Positions 48,446 through 59,556 of a stretch of DNA of 64,000 nucleotides are shown piece by piece. The translations under genes and the position numbers were made by a program. How positions within the stretch are numbered: position 1 is the stretch's first letter; every line of letters starts with the position of its first letter. The stretch lies in contig NC_092875.1 in NCBI RefSeq assembly GCF_028372415.1, positions 436,797,377 through 436,861,376 of the forward strand, in the 5' to 3' direction. The notes under the pieces were generated by a model. That model did no database searches and was not told the origin of the DNA. It worked only from the letters and a program-made list of their open reading frames with translations. The DNA is from Notamacropus eugenii (lineage: Eukaryota; Chordata; Mammalia; Diprotodontia; Macropodidae).

Positions 48446-49615
48446 TCACAGGTAAACACACAGGTAACACCAACTACACCAGGTGTTATGTTAGACAGGA
48501 GGGCTATTAGCAAGTGTCCTAACACAGGTTTACTCTTGATCTGGGCAGACATGAAGATGGTAACAGAGACACCATAAGGGGTCAAATAAGCTTACTTAAT
48601 TCTAGTCTGGTCCTCAAGAAGTTGCTGATAACAAGAGCATCAGCTCCTACAGCTTCTCTGATCACTCTTCTTGCACACAAGAATGGAATAGAAGCTACAA
48701 CTTCTTCAAGTCCCTAAGGTTCAATGGGGGCTAGCTGAGGCAAGCACATGCATTCCTCTACGTGTTACCCAAATCCCCCGTTACTGACCAAACCCATGTG
48801 ATTTATAAGGTAACAGATACACAAGGCATTTTGTCAACATTAAGCTCACAGTTTAACTTGAGCAATATTGCCATTCAGTGCAAGTATAGTAAATATTACA
48901 TTAGATCATCCCCATATCTCACTGCACAGTCATAGTAAGAATTTCTTACAACCATGATCATGGGAATTATTATCTAATACCTGGGAACTAGAAATTTCCA
49001 TGATCATGGAGCCTGGGAAACAAACTCTAAGAAAGAATAACAAAGATCCTCCTTACATACAGATACCATTATCCTCTCAGGTACCCAGACTCACAGAGGT
49101 AAGAGCAAGCAAAGTAGGATCTTTTACTGTTTTTGTTTTACTAAAAGTGCCTCTGAATAATGTGATCAAGGAGGATCTTTCCCACCCATCATCGGCCTGG
49201 GACGATTTGTAGGAAGGTCCATGCCTTTTGTTAATGAGACACTGATGCTCTCTGGCTCTAAAAAGTGTATAAAGATTCTGAGGTGTGGGTTTTATTTTGG
49301 GCCTTACTGGCTGGAAATGTTTGTGTGGTCAGAGGAGGACTCTGGGAAGCTGCTAAGGAGTCCTCCAGCTTTGAAAACCTAGATGTTGGTACTTCCCTCT
49401 CTAACTATGGTTGGACCTATCTGTTGCATTCAGGCACAGGAAGCCTTGTCTGTTGATCTTTGATTTCTCTATATTTTCTTTGAAGTTCAGGTTCTGACTC
49501 CTCTGAACTAGATGAACAATACGTGTGCTTGGTTAAAGTTGCCTTTCTTTTTATGAATGCAAATCTAAGAACCTGTGATAGCAGGACCCCCTGTGTATAT
49601 TGGAGGGTTTACTAT
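48446..49615. mobile_element. Unidentified 1.17-kb insert inside an L2
   Basis: L2 sequence is continuous across this segment, so it was inserted. It contains a TATAAA (49269-49274) and two copies of the perfect palindrome CCATGATCATGG (48952, 48998). The ends hint at short inverted similarity (GGTAAAC at left, GTTTACT at right). A solo LTR or a DNA transposon is possible. No coding frame is convincing and no clear target-site duplication was found. Confidence 0.45.
48952..49009. repeat. Inverted pair of CCATGATCATGG palindromes
   Basis: CCATGATCATGG at 48952-48963 and 48998-49009. The arms extend to 17 bp with one mismatch (48952-48968 against 48993-49009), allowing a large hairpin. Confidence 0.7.
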
Positions 49616-50300
49616 TACAACAACCTAGGTGTCATCCTTCATTCCTCACTCTCTCACCTCCCCCCATGTCCAATCAATTGCCAAGTCCTGTCATTTCTGC
49701 CTTCAAAACATCTCTAGTATATGCCCTCTTTTCTCCTCTGATACTGCCACAACCTTAATGCAAATCCTCTACTGCAATAGACAGTCTATTGCAATAATTT
49801 GCAGTTTGGTCTCCCAGCCTCAAATCTCTCCCTAATGTAACCCATCCTGTGCTCAGCTCTCAAATTGATCCTGCTAAAGTACAGATATGACTCTGTCACC
49901 CCAACCTACTCAATCAATCCAGTGACTTCCTATTGTCTCCAGAATCAAATATAAAATCCTCTTTTTCATTTAAAGCCCTTTATAACTATACCCCTTCCTA
50001 CTTTTCTAGTCTAATTATACCTTATTCCCTTCCATATACTTTGCAATCCAATGACACTGGCCTCCATACTATTCTCTGTACATGATACTCAATGTCCCAG
50101 CTCTGGACATTTTCATTGACTGAACCCCAAGGCTGCAAATTTCTCCCTCAATATCTCTGTCCCCTGGCTTCCTTCAACACTTAAAATCCCACTTTCTACA
50201 AGAAGTCTTTCCCAGTGCTCCTTAATCTTAGTGCCTTGCTTCTGAGATTATCTCCAATTTATCCTTTATAAAGCTTGTTTGAAGATAGTTGTTTTCATGT
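49616..50300 (+). mobile_element. L2 LINE, right part
   Basis: AACAACCTAGGTGTCATCCT, CTCCTCTGATACTGCCACAA, CTATTGTCTCCAGAATCAAA and CTGGCTTCCTTCAACACTT. The frame NISSICPLFSSDTATTLMQ is L2 reverse-transcriptase C-terminus. Confidence 0.65.
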
Positions 50301-52149
50301 TGTCTCCTCAATTAGATCAAGAGCTCCTGGAGAACAAGTACTGTCTTTTGCTTACATACAGGCACTTTTTGACTTGATGACATATATAGCTTATCCTCGG
50401 AGTTTCCCATCTTCTCATCTGCCTTCTCAAGCGGCTATCTTGCCTCAAATCAGGACCTTCTCAAGACTAGTGACCTGCCTTAGGATGAAAAACCTGAAAT
50501 ACACATTTCTGTCAGAGTTGACATCAGTAGTCAATATATGGTTTTCTTATGGTTCATAAACATTTTTTTTAAATCCGAGTTTCCCAGAAATTAACTTCCA
50601 ACTCATAAAAATAATCATAAAGCTCAGCTACTAAACTAAACAATGAACATTATTGATCATATTTTCTCAGAACTCTTTGTGTCATTTCTAAGGCACTTTA
50701 TCTGAGGAGCTGTTTTTCTCTGATATTTTCAGAACTCAAGCTGTTTTTTCCCATAAATGTCCTTCTTCTTTTATTACTTTTATTGAACAAAATGATCATA
50801 TAAAAAAGAAGCAGAACCTCACAGTAGTCTTTAAAATTAAACATGCTTACATTTGTGTTCTCTCTCTTTTTTTCTCTCTCTCACACACACATGTACAGAA
50901 ACACATAAACCTCCTTCTCTCTAACACCTAAACTTTCCATTTCTCTCTTAATTCTACAGTGATTTTGCTTGTTTAATTCTCTCTCCTCCTCACCAAACCT
51001 TCCCCCACCCTTCCAGACTATTGAAATCAGTGGGATCTCTCTGCTGTGGAATATACAAAGCCAGCCTTTGTCTTAGCCCACACATCTGTCTAACAGCTGA
51101 TTTTACAAGATATGGGAAAGCCTAGACCTGCATACCGAAAAAGACTGTACATCCTAGCAACTCGGAAGTTGCCCCTCTCTGTTGTACTGGAGGAATTTTT
51201 AATGAATACAAATGAAATCTCCATAGAGAAGAGTCATTTGAGCAAGGCTTATATTGAAGGAAAAGGTTATCTCGGTCAATAAAGACATTTGAAGACCACA
51301 GATGAATCATTTGGGACCAGTTTGTTCACAATTGTTCTGCTTTCATTTTAAGTTATTTTGGTCACATCCAACCAAACAATGTTTCCTTAACAGAGGGAGA
51401 AAGGGTCTGTTTTACTTGCCCAATTTTCAGAAGATAAATTAAGACAGAAGAAATGATTACTGATTATTTTGTGTACTTTTACATCTTAAATCATGATTTC
51501 ATGTCATGATTTCGCATCTTAAAATGTTTCCACTGACCTGGCCATAAAGCCTTTTCTTTCTAAGTGCTAATGAAGCTGCTGGCACCCTGAGAACATAGGT
51601 GAGCTCAGTGCCTCCTCTCTTCATCCCTGAGAGTTGAGATGTTAGGATGGTCCATTTTGCCTTGGTTTTGGTTTGGGATCGAGACTGCAATGCTCTGATC
51701 CAAGGAAAACTTCTAATAAAAACAATGGGGCGCTCCAATCTCATGATCACTGCCGTGGCCCCAGGATGCACAAAACTGAGAAGGAAGATTTATTTGATGG
51801 TGTGTGAGGTCCTTCATATTTAGGTTCATGTTTAACATCAAGAATCCGCGTTTCCTCTTGATTTTTATTTGCTTTCCATCCTATGTTCAAGTAAAATGAA
51901 GGAAAAAGTAAGACCAAAATCATAGATGAGAAAGAAAACAATATTCAATGGAACTTTGGCTACATAGGAATTCAGGAAGAAGTTCCTGATACCAAGGATT
52001 TTCAGACACTGGAATCATGGCAAAGATGATTCACACTTGGGATTTTATCATTTTAGGGAGACTCTTTGGCATTGTAACTTGTGTGTGTCTGGGAGTTGTC
52101 TTAGAGCACTGAGAGATTAAGTGGCCTACAGTCACACAGCCAATATCCC
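50301..52149. other. No gene seen
   Basis: Minus-strand frames at 51499-51771 and 51747-51941 overlap and have no domain or splice support. Short CT and CA runs lie near 50860-50890. Confidence 0.4.
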
Positions 52150-52605
52150 ATTTCTTCACATAGGTATATGTTATCACATATTATACAAACATAAAAACAT
52201 ATATAAATATATACATGTTATAATTATATAATAAAGTAATAAAGTGATTATATATTATGTGAATATGATAGTATTAGTGTAGTGTTACATGAATAAACTT
52301 ATCTGAAATAAGAATATATTAATATATCGTATTGTAATTAATATAATATAGAATTAGATATAATAATAGTATGATAATAAATAATTATAAGTATATAGTA
52401 ATATAATATAAACTTATCTAAAATAAGCATATATTAATACAATATAATATCTAAAATAAGTATATGCAAATACATGTAATATATATATTCATGTGCATGG
52501 TGTCTCCAAAATCTTAGTGCAGTTTTAAAGCTATTAAAGCTTATTTTATATATATACATATATATGTATAATGCACTCATGTATTATATATGCACATACA
52601 CATAC
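52150..52605. repeat. A/T-rich tract of about 450 bp
   Basis: Mostly TATA, AATATA and ATAAT runs with near-repeats such as AAACTTATCT-AAATAAG (52296, 52410). No gene is seen in it. Confidence 0.7.
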
Positions 52606-52619
52606 ACATTCATTTGAAG

Positions 52620-52770
52620 AGGGCATCAGATCGGGAGGCCTCCGGACTGAGTTCTTTCTGTACCTCTGTCACCTTGCTGTGTGACTTGGAGCAAATCAGC
52701 TTCTCTGGGTCTCAGTTTCATCACGTGTACAATAAGGAGGCTGGATTAGGTGATTTCTAGAAGGTCCCTT
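52620..52770 (+). repeat. MIR SINE
   Basis: CTGTGTGACTTGGAGCAAAT, GTCTCAGTTTCATCACGTG, GAGGCTGGATTAGGTGATTT. Confidence 0.55.
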
Positions 52771-53383
52771 CCTACTTTAATTTCTGTTGCTCTTAGATGT
52801 GAAAGGTGGACTTCTAACAGACAGAAAAGTTCCATAGATTGTTTTCAGTAAAACCAGTATGGAGACTGGTTGTTGCCCCTGGTCTTTTAAAACACTGCAG
52901 AATCTTGTAGGCTTTGATTTCAATTGATTTGTCCTTATAAGAGCATTATATTTCTGATTCATAGTCAGTTTGGAGTTAATTATGACCTTTCACCCTGCCC
53001 TATGCCAGAATCAAGAGAAACTAGTTACAGATTAACTATAACGCCGAAAATAATGTTCTTTGATAAAAATCCTAGGAAAGGACTGAATTATGAACAAATA
53101 AAATATTTCATAAACCCCTCTTGCTTACTGGTGAGAAACTGGTGAGAAATCAAGGACAATCACAGATTCATTTCCAAAGACTTATAGAAGTCTGGGCTTT
53201 GTCCTTCATCTGTGAAAAATTCTAATTCTTTAATTCAAAGTTACCTTTAACCAATTAATGTTTTCCTGAAATTAGTTTATGCTGTTAAATATATCATAAT
53301 TCACATTGTTTTCAATGAACTAAACAGTCTAATCTTACAGACTTTGTTTAAATGCAAAATCATTTTGATTGACTTCAGTTTAA

Positions 53384-53385
<2 letters not shown>

Positions 53386-53419
<34 letters not shown>

Positions 53420-53425
53420 GCACAC
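53386..53425. repeat. (CA)n microsatellite
   Basis: CA repeats with two CG variants near the right end. Confidence 0.9.
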
Positions 53426-54449
53426 ATGCGCTCACACCCCTTTTCCACCAAATGTCCTTATCTATCTATAGAGTTATAGATTTAGGAAACTGGACGATAC
53501 CTGAGACAGCATCTAGCATGGTATGATGAAAACCAGTAAAACAGTAGTTTTGTTGTGATAAAATACTGAAGAGGAGAGCAAGCCATCAACCAAAGCAATG
53601 AGGTTGACCTGGCAGGACCAGCTCCTGAAGAAACATTTGTGAAACTACAAACTCTTTATAGTTATAGATTCTTCTTCTATGTTTCTTCCTCTCTTTAACG
53701 ATCCATCCCAGAATTTTCCCAGAAATCAGTCAATCTCACTGGCCTATAATTTGCAAGTGCTGTTCTCTTCCTTTTTTTTCAGAATTGGGACATTTGCCTT
53801 CTCCAGTCTTTTGGTATCTTTTCTGCTTTCCATGATCTTTCAAATGTCAATGACCAGTAACATCTACCACTTCTTTCAGTACATGAAGATGTTATTCATC
53901 TATATCAGATCATTTGAATTCATTAAGGACAGCTAGATGCCTTCTTACTTTGGGTATCAAGTCCCTGTTAGTCACTTTGGTTCTGTCATCTCCTTTCAAA
54001 AGTCAATCCCCTTGGCAGAGAAAAAGAAACAAAAAAGTATCGAACAACTGCCTCCTCTTTGTGGTCAGTTATCATCATACCATCCAGCCCAGTCTAACCC
54101 TTTCATGAGCTTTAAAAAAAAAAAGTTTTTTTTCTTAGCTTCCCTATGCAGCTTCACCTTATTCTGAGTTTTAGCACTTCTGACACTATTTTCAGGACTG
54201 TGCCATGTTTATACTCAACTTTTGTTAGCAGACCTTGTTCCATCTTATGTACATTCCTTTTAAAATCTTAATTTGGTTAGTAAATTCCCCATGTATCCAT
54301 AATGGATCTCATCAGAAAAATCTCATTATTTCTCTATTTGTGTTTGCTGACTTCTCCTATTGTATTTTATTCTATAATAGAATTTCTTATTGGTTGCTCC
54401 AATTTTTGGGATGGTTAAATTATAAATAAAGCAAGTCTAGATATTATTT

Positions 54450-54692
54450 TAGAGAGCAGCTAGGTAACACAGTAGAAAGAGTATGGGGCATCGAATCAGG
54501 AAAACACAAGTTCAAATCCAGTCCCAGATACTCAGTGTGACCCTTGGCAAGTCACTTAACTGTTTGCCTCAGTTTCCTCACTTGTAAAATGAGCTAGAGA
54601 AGGAAATGGCAAACCATTCCAGTATCTTTGCCAAGAAAACCCCAAATTGGGTTATGAAAAGTTGGACATGACTGAAATAATTGAACAACACC
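54450..54692 (+). repeat. MIR/core-type SINE
   Basis: This is a nearly complete copy: head (GAGAGCAGCTAGGTAACAC), core (GTGACCCTTGGCAAGTCACT), then AGAGAAGGAAATGGCAAACC and GTTGGACATGACTGAA. Confidence 0.75.
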
Positions 54693-55684
54693 AAGAAGTT
54701 ATTAGCTACTCTGCATATGAAAGACAGAGAGCCAGCAGACATCTGAATTACTGAAGTCCCCCTTCATTACTATATCACGCTTCTGTATCAGGCTTGTGAT
54801 CTGTTTCACAAGCTCTTTATTTATAGTGTACTTCATTAACAAAATTATTTCTGCTTCCCCTCCATCCACCTTTACCTAAATACTTCTCATCATGCTTCTT
54901 GACTCTGGTTCCTGGATTTCTCCACATGAGCATACCTTCCTAATGCACAATGCTGCCCTACACTATCCCCTTTTACTTATACTGTCCCTGCCAAGTATAC
55001 TCATCCAGAGCCTCGGTCTCAGTCAAGGGTTTCATTCCACCAAGCCTCAGTGATAGCTTGAAGGTTTGATTGGCTTTCTTGTGTTATAATGGACCTCTAG
55101 CTCTTGTACGTTGTATAGACTTTGGGCATTTATATGTTGACATTTCAGGCAGTGAAGTTACCACTATTTCCTTTCTTGGATTTTATGTCTTATCAACTTC
55201 TGAGTATCTCAACTACTATTTTCTTCCCTTTTTAATAACTTCTCCATAGTATAAAGCCCAGGGTGCATTTAAGCATCCTTATCCTTCCCCTTCAGTCTAG
55301 AGCCCTTATAATCTGACAACAGCATTCCTACTAGCCTTTGGTAGGCATACTCCATCTCTGGACAGTAAGCAATGATCCCTTTACTTAATCATAGTCTAGA
55401 AGTCTTCCTTCCATTTTTCCCACCTTTTTAGTCAGCTGTTCACTTTCTAAATTAATTTTTCTCTTCTTTATCCTTTGCTTTCCCCGAACATCAATGATGA
55501 AACCACAATCTCTGCCTTGATGGCCTCCAATTTCTTGCCCATGACTTCACGATCTTTCACAATACTTTTTGACTTCTTTCAGATATGTTCTATGTCAAAG
55601 TGATTATCTATAGTAACTGTTGCTGTTTCCCTCCCAGCCTGATAGCTTTATTTTTATCTGCCTCATTAAAGGGGCCATCCCCTG

Positions 55685-55975
55685 GCTATTCTTAAAAGGC
55701 CTCTTCAATGAATGGGCATTACCTCATCCTGAGTGAGTAACTGAATAGACCTTGGCCTAAAGAGGCCAAGGTCCCCCAGTGCATCCTGGGTCATCTCCAG
55801 TCATCCTGATGAATATCTGGTCACTGCATTCAGACAGCTCTGGAGGAGAAGTGAGGCTGGTGATCTGCACAGTCCTCCCTCACTCAAAACAAAGTCAAGT
55901 GCAAGTCATTTCATCATTTCTCCAATGGCATGATCTTCGGCAACGAAGGACAAACACAGCAACAAATGTGGCCAC
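55685..55975 (+). repeat. RTE-tailed SINE, sense copy
   Basis: Shared body: CATCCTGGGTCATCTCCAG, GAATATCTGGTCACTG, AGTCAAGTGCAAGTCATTTC and the tail GGCAACGAAGGACAAACAC. The left part (GCCTCTTCAATGAATGGG) also matches the copy at 8087-8410. Confidence 0.65.
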
Positions 55976-57149
55976 GTAAATCATCAGCAGTGGATAGCTA
56001 TCATCTGTTTTGACAGTTCTTGGGAGCTTTTCTGTTAAGTCTTAGGTACATCCTCCAGGGAGCCACCACCTCTCCTTTTGTTGTTACAGGTTGACAAACA
56101 GCTCCTTGAGCATAAAAATCTTCTCTTCTTCCTCCAGGCTTCAATAGATGATCTCTTACCTGACAACTTGGGTATCTCTACTATATCCTTCTTTGGAGGA
56201 AAAGTGTCTTTTTCCTTCTCAGAGCATCCAGGTTCATCATCTTTAGGAAGAGTCTCAAATCCTATTTTAAGCTCCAGCTGTCCATTTCCTTCCCTTTCTT
56301 CTTTGGTATAACACTTTTCCACTCTCCAACATCTTTACAAGTGTCAAATTTCCCCTGCTCCATCTTTTTTTTTTTTTTCCCTTTAAAGCTTTACTTTTGA
56401 TTCTTTAAGGGACACATCATTCTCCCTAACAGCCTGGGATGTGGAGAGGCAATCTCAAGTCCCTTCACTTTCTCCTCCAGGAGGAAAATTGACTGACACT
56501 TAGAACACAAATAACAGTCATTGAGCTATGGTGGAAATACAAACATCACAAACTTGATGAGTATCACTGAACAATTTCTTCTTCCCTTGATCTTGGTCGA
56601 GACTTTCAATCTTGATTTTTAGAATTACTTGTGTGTGTTTACAACCCTACCCCAAACACTTGGTTAAAACTTTTATAGCCAATTATCATAGCTTATAAGG
56701 TAAACACTTCAATTTGCTTTTCTTAGTCTCAATAGCAATTCTTTAGCCATACCCCCCTTCTCTTTAACCTTATACCCACCAACCCACTCCATCCATTAGT
56801 TTTAACCTTTAATTGTTCCACATACCTTCCTTCACTTCCCTTGCTTTGTTTTTCAGCTGCCTTTCCCTTTTCCCTCTTTACTCTTCCTCTTCAAGGTCTA
56901 CTCCCTAATCCTTCTTGACCCTCCATGATCCTGTCAATATTTTCCTTAGTGATTCTTGATCTTTGTCTTTTGTCAGCTGAGAGGCAGAATATGGATAGGT
57001 ATCTGATCTTACAGGTGGTTCTTCTTCAAAATTTCTTCTCCCCAAATTCAATCTCTGACCTACTTCATTAGTCAAGATGTGTCCAAGTCAATTTTGTGTT
57101 TTCCTTCTTTTTATTAAGTGCTCATCTTTTCTTTCCCTTTTTAGTATAA

Positions 57150-57800
57150 AAAAATTTTTTTATTTGTGTTTTTAAAAAATTAACAAGTATATTTCACTAA
57201 TGGATTCCTCTCTACCTCCCCTCCTGAGCCAATTAAAAAACAAAATAAAGTCCTCAATACATAGCTGACTAGTTTGGCAAAAAATAAAATTAATTCCCAC
57301 ATTAGCCATCTTTTAAACTGCTTGTCTCTTTCTGCATTTTAAATTCATCATCTCTCTGTCAGGAGATGAGTCATGTTTCAACTCCATTCTCGCAGACTCC
57401 TTGTTTATCACTGTGTTGTTTGATCAGAGTCCTAACATCTTTCAAAGTTGTTTTTTCTCTTTCATGTGGTTATCATTTTATAGACTGTTCTTCTCACTTC
57501 ACTCTGTATCAGTTCATAGAAGTCTTCCAAGTTTCCTCTGAAATTGTTCATTTCATAATTTCTCATTACACAGTATTCTACTACATTCATATAGCGCAAT
57601 TTGTTGATCCCTTCCCCCAAATGAAGCTATCTCCTTATTTTCCAACTTTTGGCTACCATGAAAAGAGCTGCTATAAATATTTTCTTTGATGTCTGGGATA
57701 CAGATCTAGTAGTGGTATAGTTTTGTGAAGGGTATGCTCAGCTTGGTAACTTTCTGGGCATACTTCCAAATTGCTTTCCAGAACAGCATTCTGCGGCAAC
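57150..57800 (-). mobile_element. Old L1 3' part
   Basis: Inverted L1 ORF2 end and 3'UTR: CAGTTCATAGAAGTCTTCC, CATTACACAGTATTCTACTA, TGGGCATACTTCCAAATTGC and TTTCCAGAACAGCATTC. It is more diverged than the L1 at 29 kb. Confidence 0.6.
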
Positions 57801-58640
57801 TTAGTAAAACATTTTATTTCAGGGGAAGAGAGATAGGAGGTTTAGCCAAGGGAGAAAAGTGGAGTATCTGGAATGCAACTGGCAGGATTTATTATTTTTA
57901 AAAGAATTTCCTGTCCAAAGGCAAAAGACAGTGGGAAGTGACTAAATACTTTTAAAACTCTGAAAGAAGTTATTTTAGACAAAATTTCAGGGTCTCTTAT
58001 CTAAGGACAAGTAGTTATTTTATCAGTGGATGAAACCATTGACTTTACCTTGTTCTGCATGTTTTTTTAAATTTTATTTTTCTTTCTATAATATTTGGGG
58101 ATTTTCTACTCTTGGGTTGCTAGGTGGATGGGAGATTAGTCCTTCAGGATATTGTAAAATGATTGTGGTTCTTATTTCCACACATACACACAATACACAC
58201 AAAAAAATATTTCCACTTACTGGTCTGTGTCAGTTTATTTTATTTTTAAACATTCAGAAAATTAATTTGTGCTTACATAAGTTTTATAGGTAACTCAACT
58301 TGTAAGTCAATTATAATTTTTAAAAAAGTAAAAATTGTAAAGCAGTAACATTTTCCTTTAGGTAGTAATATCTTATATTTCAAGTAAACCCAGAAAAAAA
58401 AGGACCAAACCTTTATCTTTACTATACAATTTAATTAAAACAACAGATTTCACTCCTGAGTATAATAATATAGCTATACGTAAAAGCACATATTAAATTT
58501 ACTATTGGCCAGATATGCTACTGCTAAAAGCTTGTAAGAGGCTATGTGACTGTACGTGTCACGAGCATTCAGCCCAAAGCAGTCTTCACCACTATATACA
58601 TACAACCTCCAAACAAGGTTTTACGGAGCCAGATGGCAAT
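57801..58640. other. No gene seen; probable intron of the plus-strand candidate
   Basis: AT-rich with many stops in all frames. The TACTGAC branch-point match and acceptor of the candidate exon follow it. Confidence 0.35.
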
Positions 58641-58696
58641 GGTTCACTATAATATACTGACGATTTCCATACACATATACACTCTCTTTCTTATAG

Positions 58697-58948
58697 TGTG
58701 GGGTGAGGGTAACATCAGGACAACCCAGACCTCTCCTTTCATCAGTACAGCATACATCAAGTGTAGCAACTCCTTCTGTCAATCTGGGCAACTCTTCTAT
58801 TACTTCTAGTCTTAGAGAACCAGCTAAGGCACTAGAGATTGTGAATTACCCAGAGAATCCATATCTTCTTGACTCTGGGACTCACCCTGTATCCACTAAT
58901 GCCTCTTTAGAGGAAATTACAGAATATTTAGAAAGAATAAATGCATAG
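58697..58948 (+). CDS. Candidate terminal coding exon of an unrecognised plus-strand gene
   Basis: An open frame of 83 codons plus TAG begins at the base after a strong 3' splice site. A TACTGAC branch-point match lies about 35 bp upstream, followed by a pyrimidine tract ending TCTTATAG. The frame is closed by a stop inside the acceptor itself, so it opens precisely at the predicted exon edge. The product is Ser/Thr-rich at first (SSVATPSVNLGNSSITSS) and ends in an acidic helix-like stretch, SLEEITEYLERINA. I do not recognise the family. An AATAAA overlaps the last codons, and a second lies in the L2 tail just downstream. No upstream exon was found. It could instead be a chance frame or an exon remnant. 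Confidence 0.4.
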   Translation, partial: CGVRVTSGQPRPLLSSVQHTSSVATPSVNLGNSSITSSLREPAKALEIVNYPENPYLLDSGTHPVSTNASLEEITEYLERINA

Positions 58949-58959
58949 CATTCAATTGT

Positions 58960-59030
58960 ACTGATGCCAGCATCTAGCACAGCACCTGAAACGTAGAGCG
59001 CACTTAATAAATGCTTATTGACTGTTTTAT
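58960..59030 (+). mobile_element. L2 3' tail fragment
   Basis: CATCTAGCACAGCACCTGAA and CACTTAATAAATGCTTATTG. It lies just after the candidate plus-strand terminal exon and could supply its AATAAA. Confidence 0.5.
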
Positions 59031-59421
59031 GAAGTATGGATGTAGGAAAATGAGTTCTTAAATTCTGATGTGATAAAGGTAATATGAAAAATACACAGTT
59101 GTATACATAAACAACATAAGTCTGTATCAAAATATTTCTCTTTAAATGACCAGTCTCCTCCCACACATATCTTAATCTTTACTAATTAAGTCCACTGATC
59201 CACTGACATCTTTCTTTGTACTTGTTAGAGACAGTAGTCAAACAGTTTACTTCCTTTTACCTTGGTTTTTACATTGAAATTCAAATCTACTTTCACTGAG
59301 CTAGCTGCATTGTTATCTAAAAAGATAAGATGGCTTAGTACTTGAAACATTAACTGAAACTCAATGTTGCTTAGGAAAAAAGAGCAGAGAAGGAAAAGTA
59401 GATGCCAAGTCATAGGTCAAT

Positions 59422-59556
59422 CTAAGGCAAATTGATGGCTTGATCCTCAGTGACTTTGGGGATCTTCTTAAACTCACTCTGCTTCTTGAAGAAAAGCTGG
59501 GCCAGGATGTGATCAGCTGTTGCATGAATGTAGTCATCCATGTCGAGGGTTTGTAG
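59422..59556 (-). CDS. Cupin gene last coding exon (C-terminal helices)
   Basis: The exon is 135 bp and encodes 44 residues and a TAG stop. Its acceptor ends GCATTGGCAG. The peptide runs LQTLDMDDYIHATADHILAQ and continues as a Lys-rich tail ending AINLP. Bacterial and fungal oxalate-decarboxylase-type cupins have a similar helical segment after the barrel. About 170 bp downstream on this strand is an AGTAAA hexamer (59246-59251), a weak polyadenylation-signal variant; no canonical AATAAA is close by. Confidence 0.82.
   Translation of the reverse strand, partial: LQTLDMDDYIHATADHILAQLFFKKQSEFKKIPKVTEDQAINLP

Larger units (their letters stand above)
53650..56620 (-). mobile_element. Decayed CR1/L3-clade LINE, antisense
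   Basis: On the minus strand, 56620-56380 reads CYLCSKCQSIFLLEEKVKGLE, resembling the zinc-finger and coiled-coil ORF1 of CR1-like LINEs. Further along the minus strand, 53740-53650 carries a remnant of the conserved reverse-transcriptase opening (TATAGGCCAGTGAGATTG). The stretch between looks like the endonuclease/linker part of ORF2, but is too decayed to translate. SINEs interrupt it at 54450-54690 and 55685-55975. The 95-residue minus frame at 56035-56322 belongs to this element. Confidence 0.5.
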
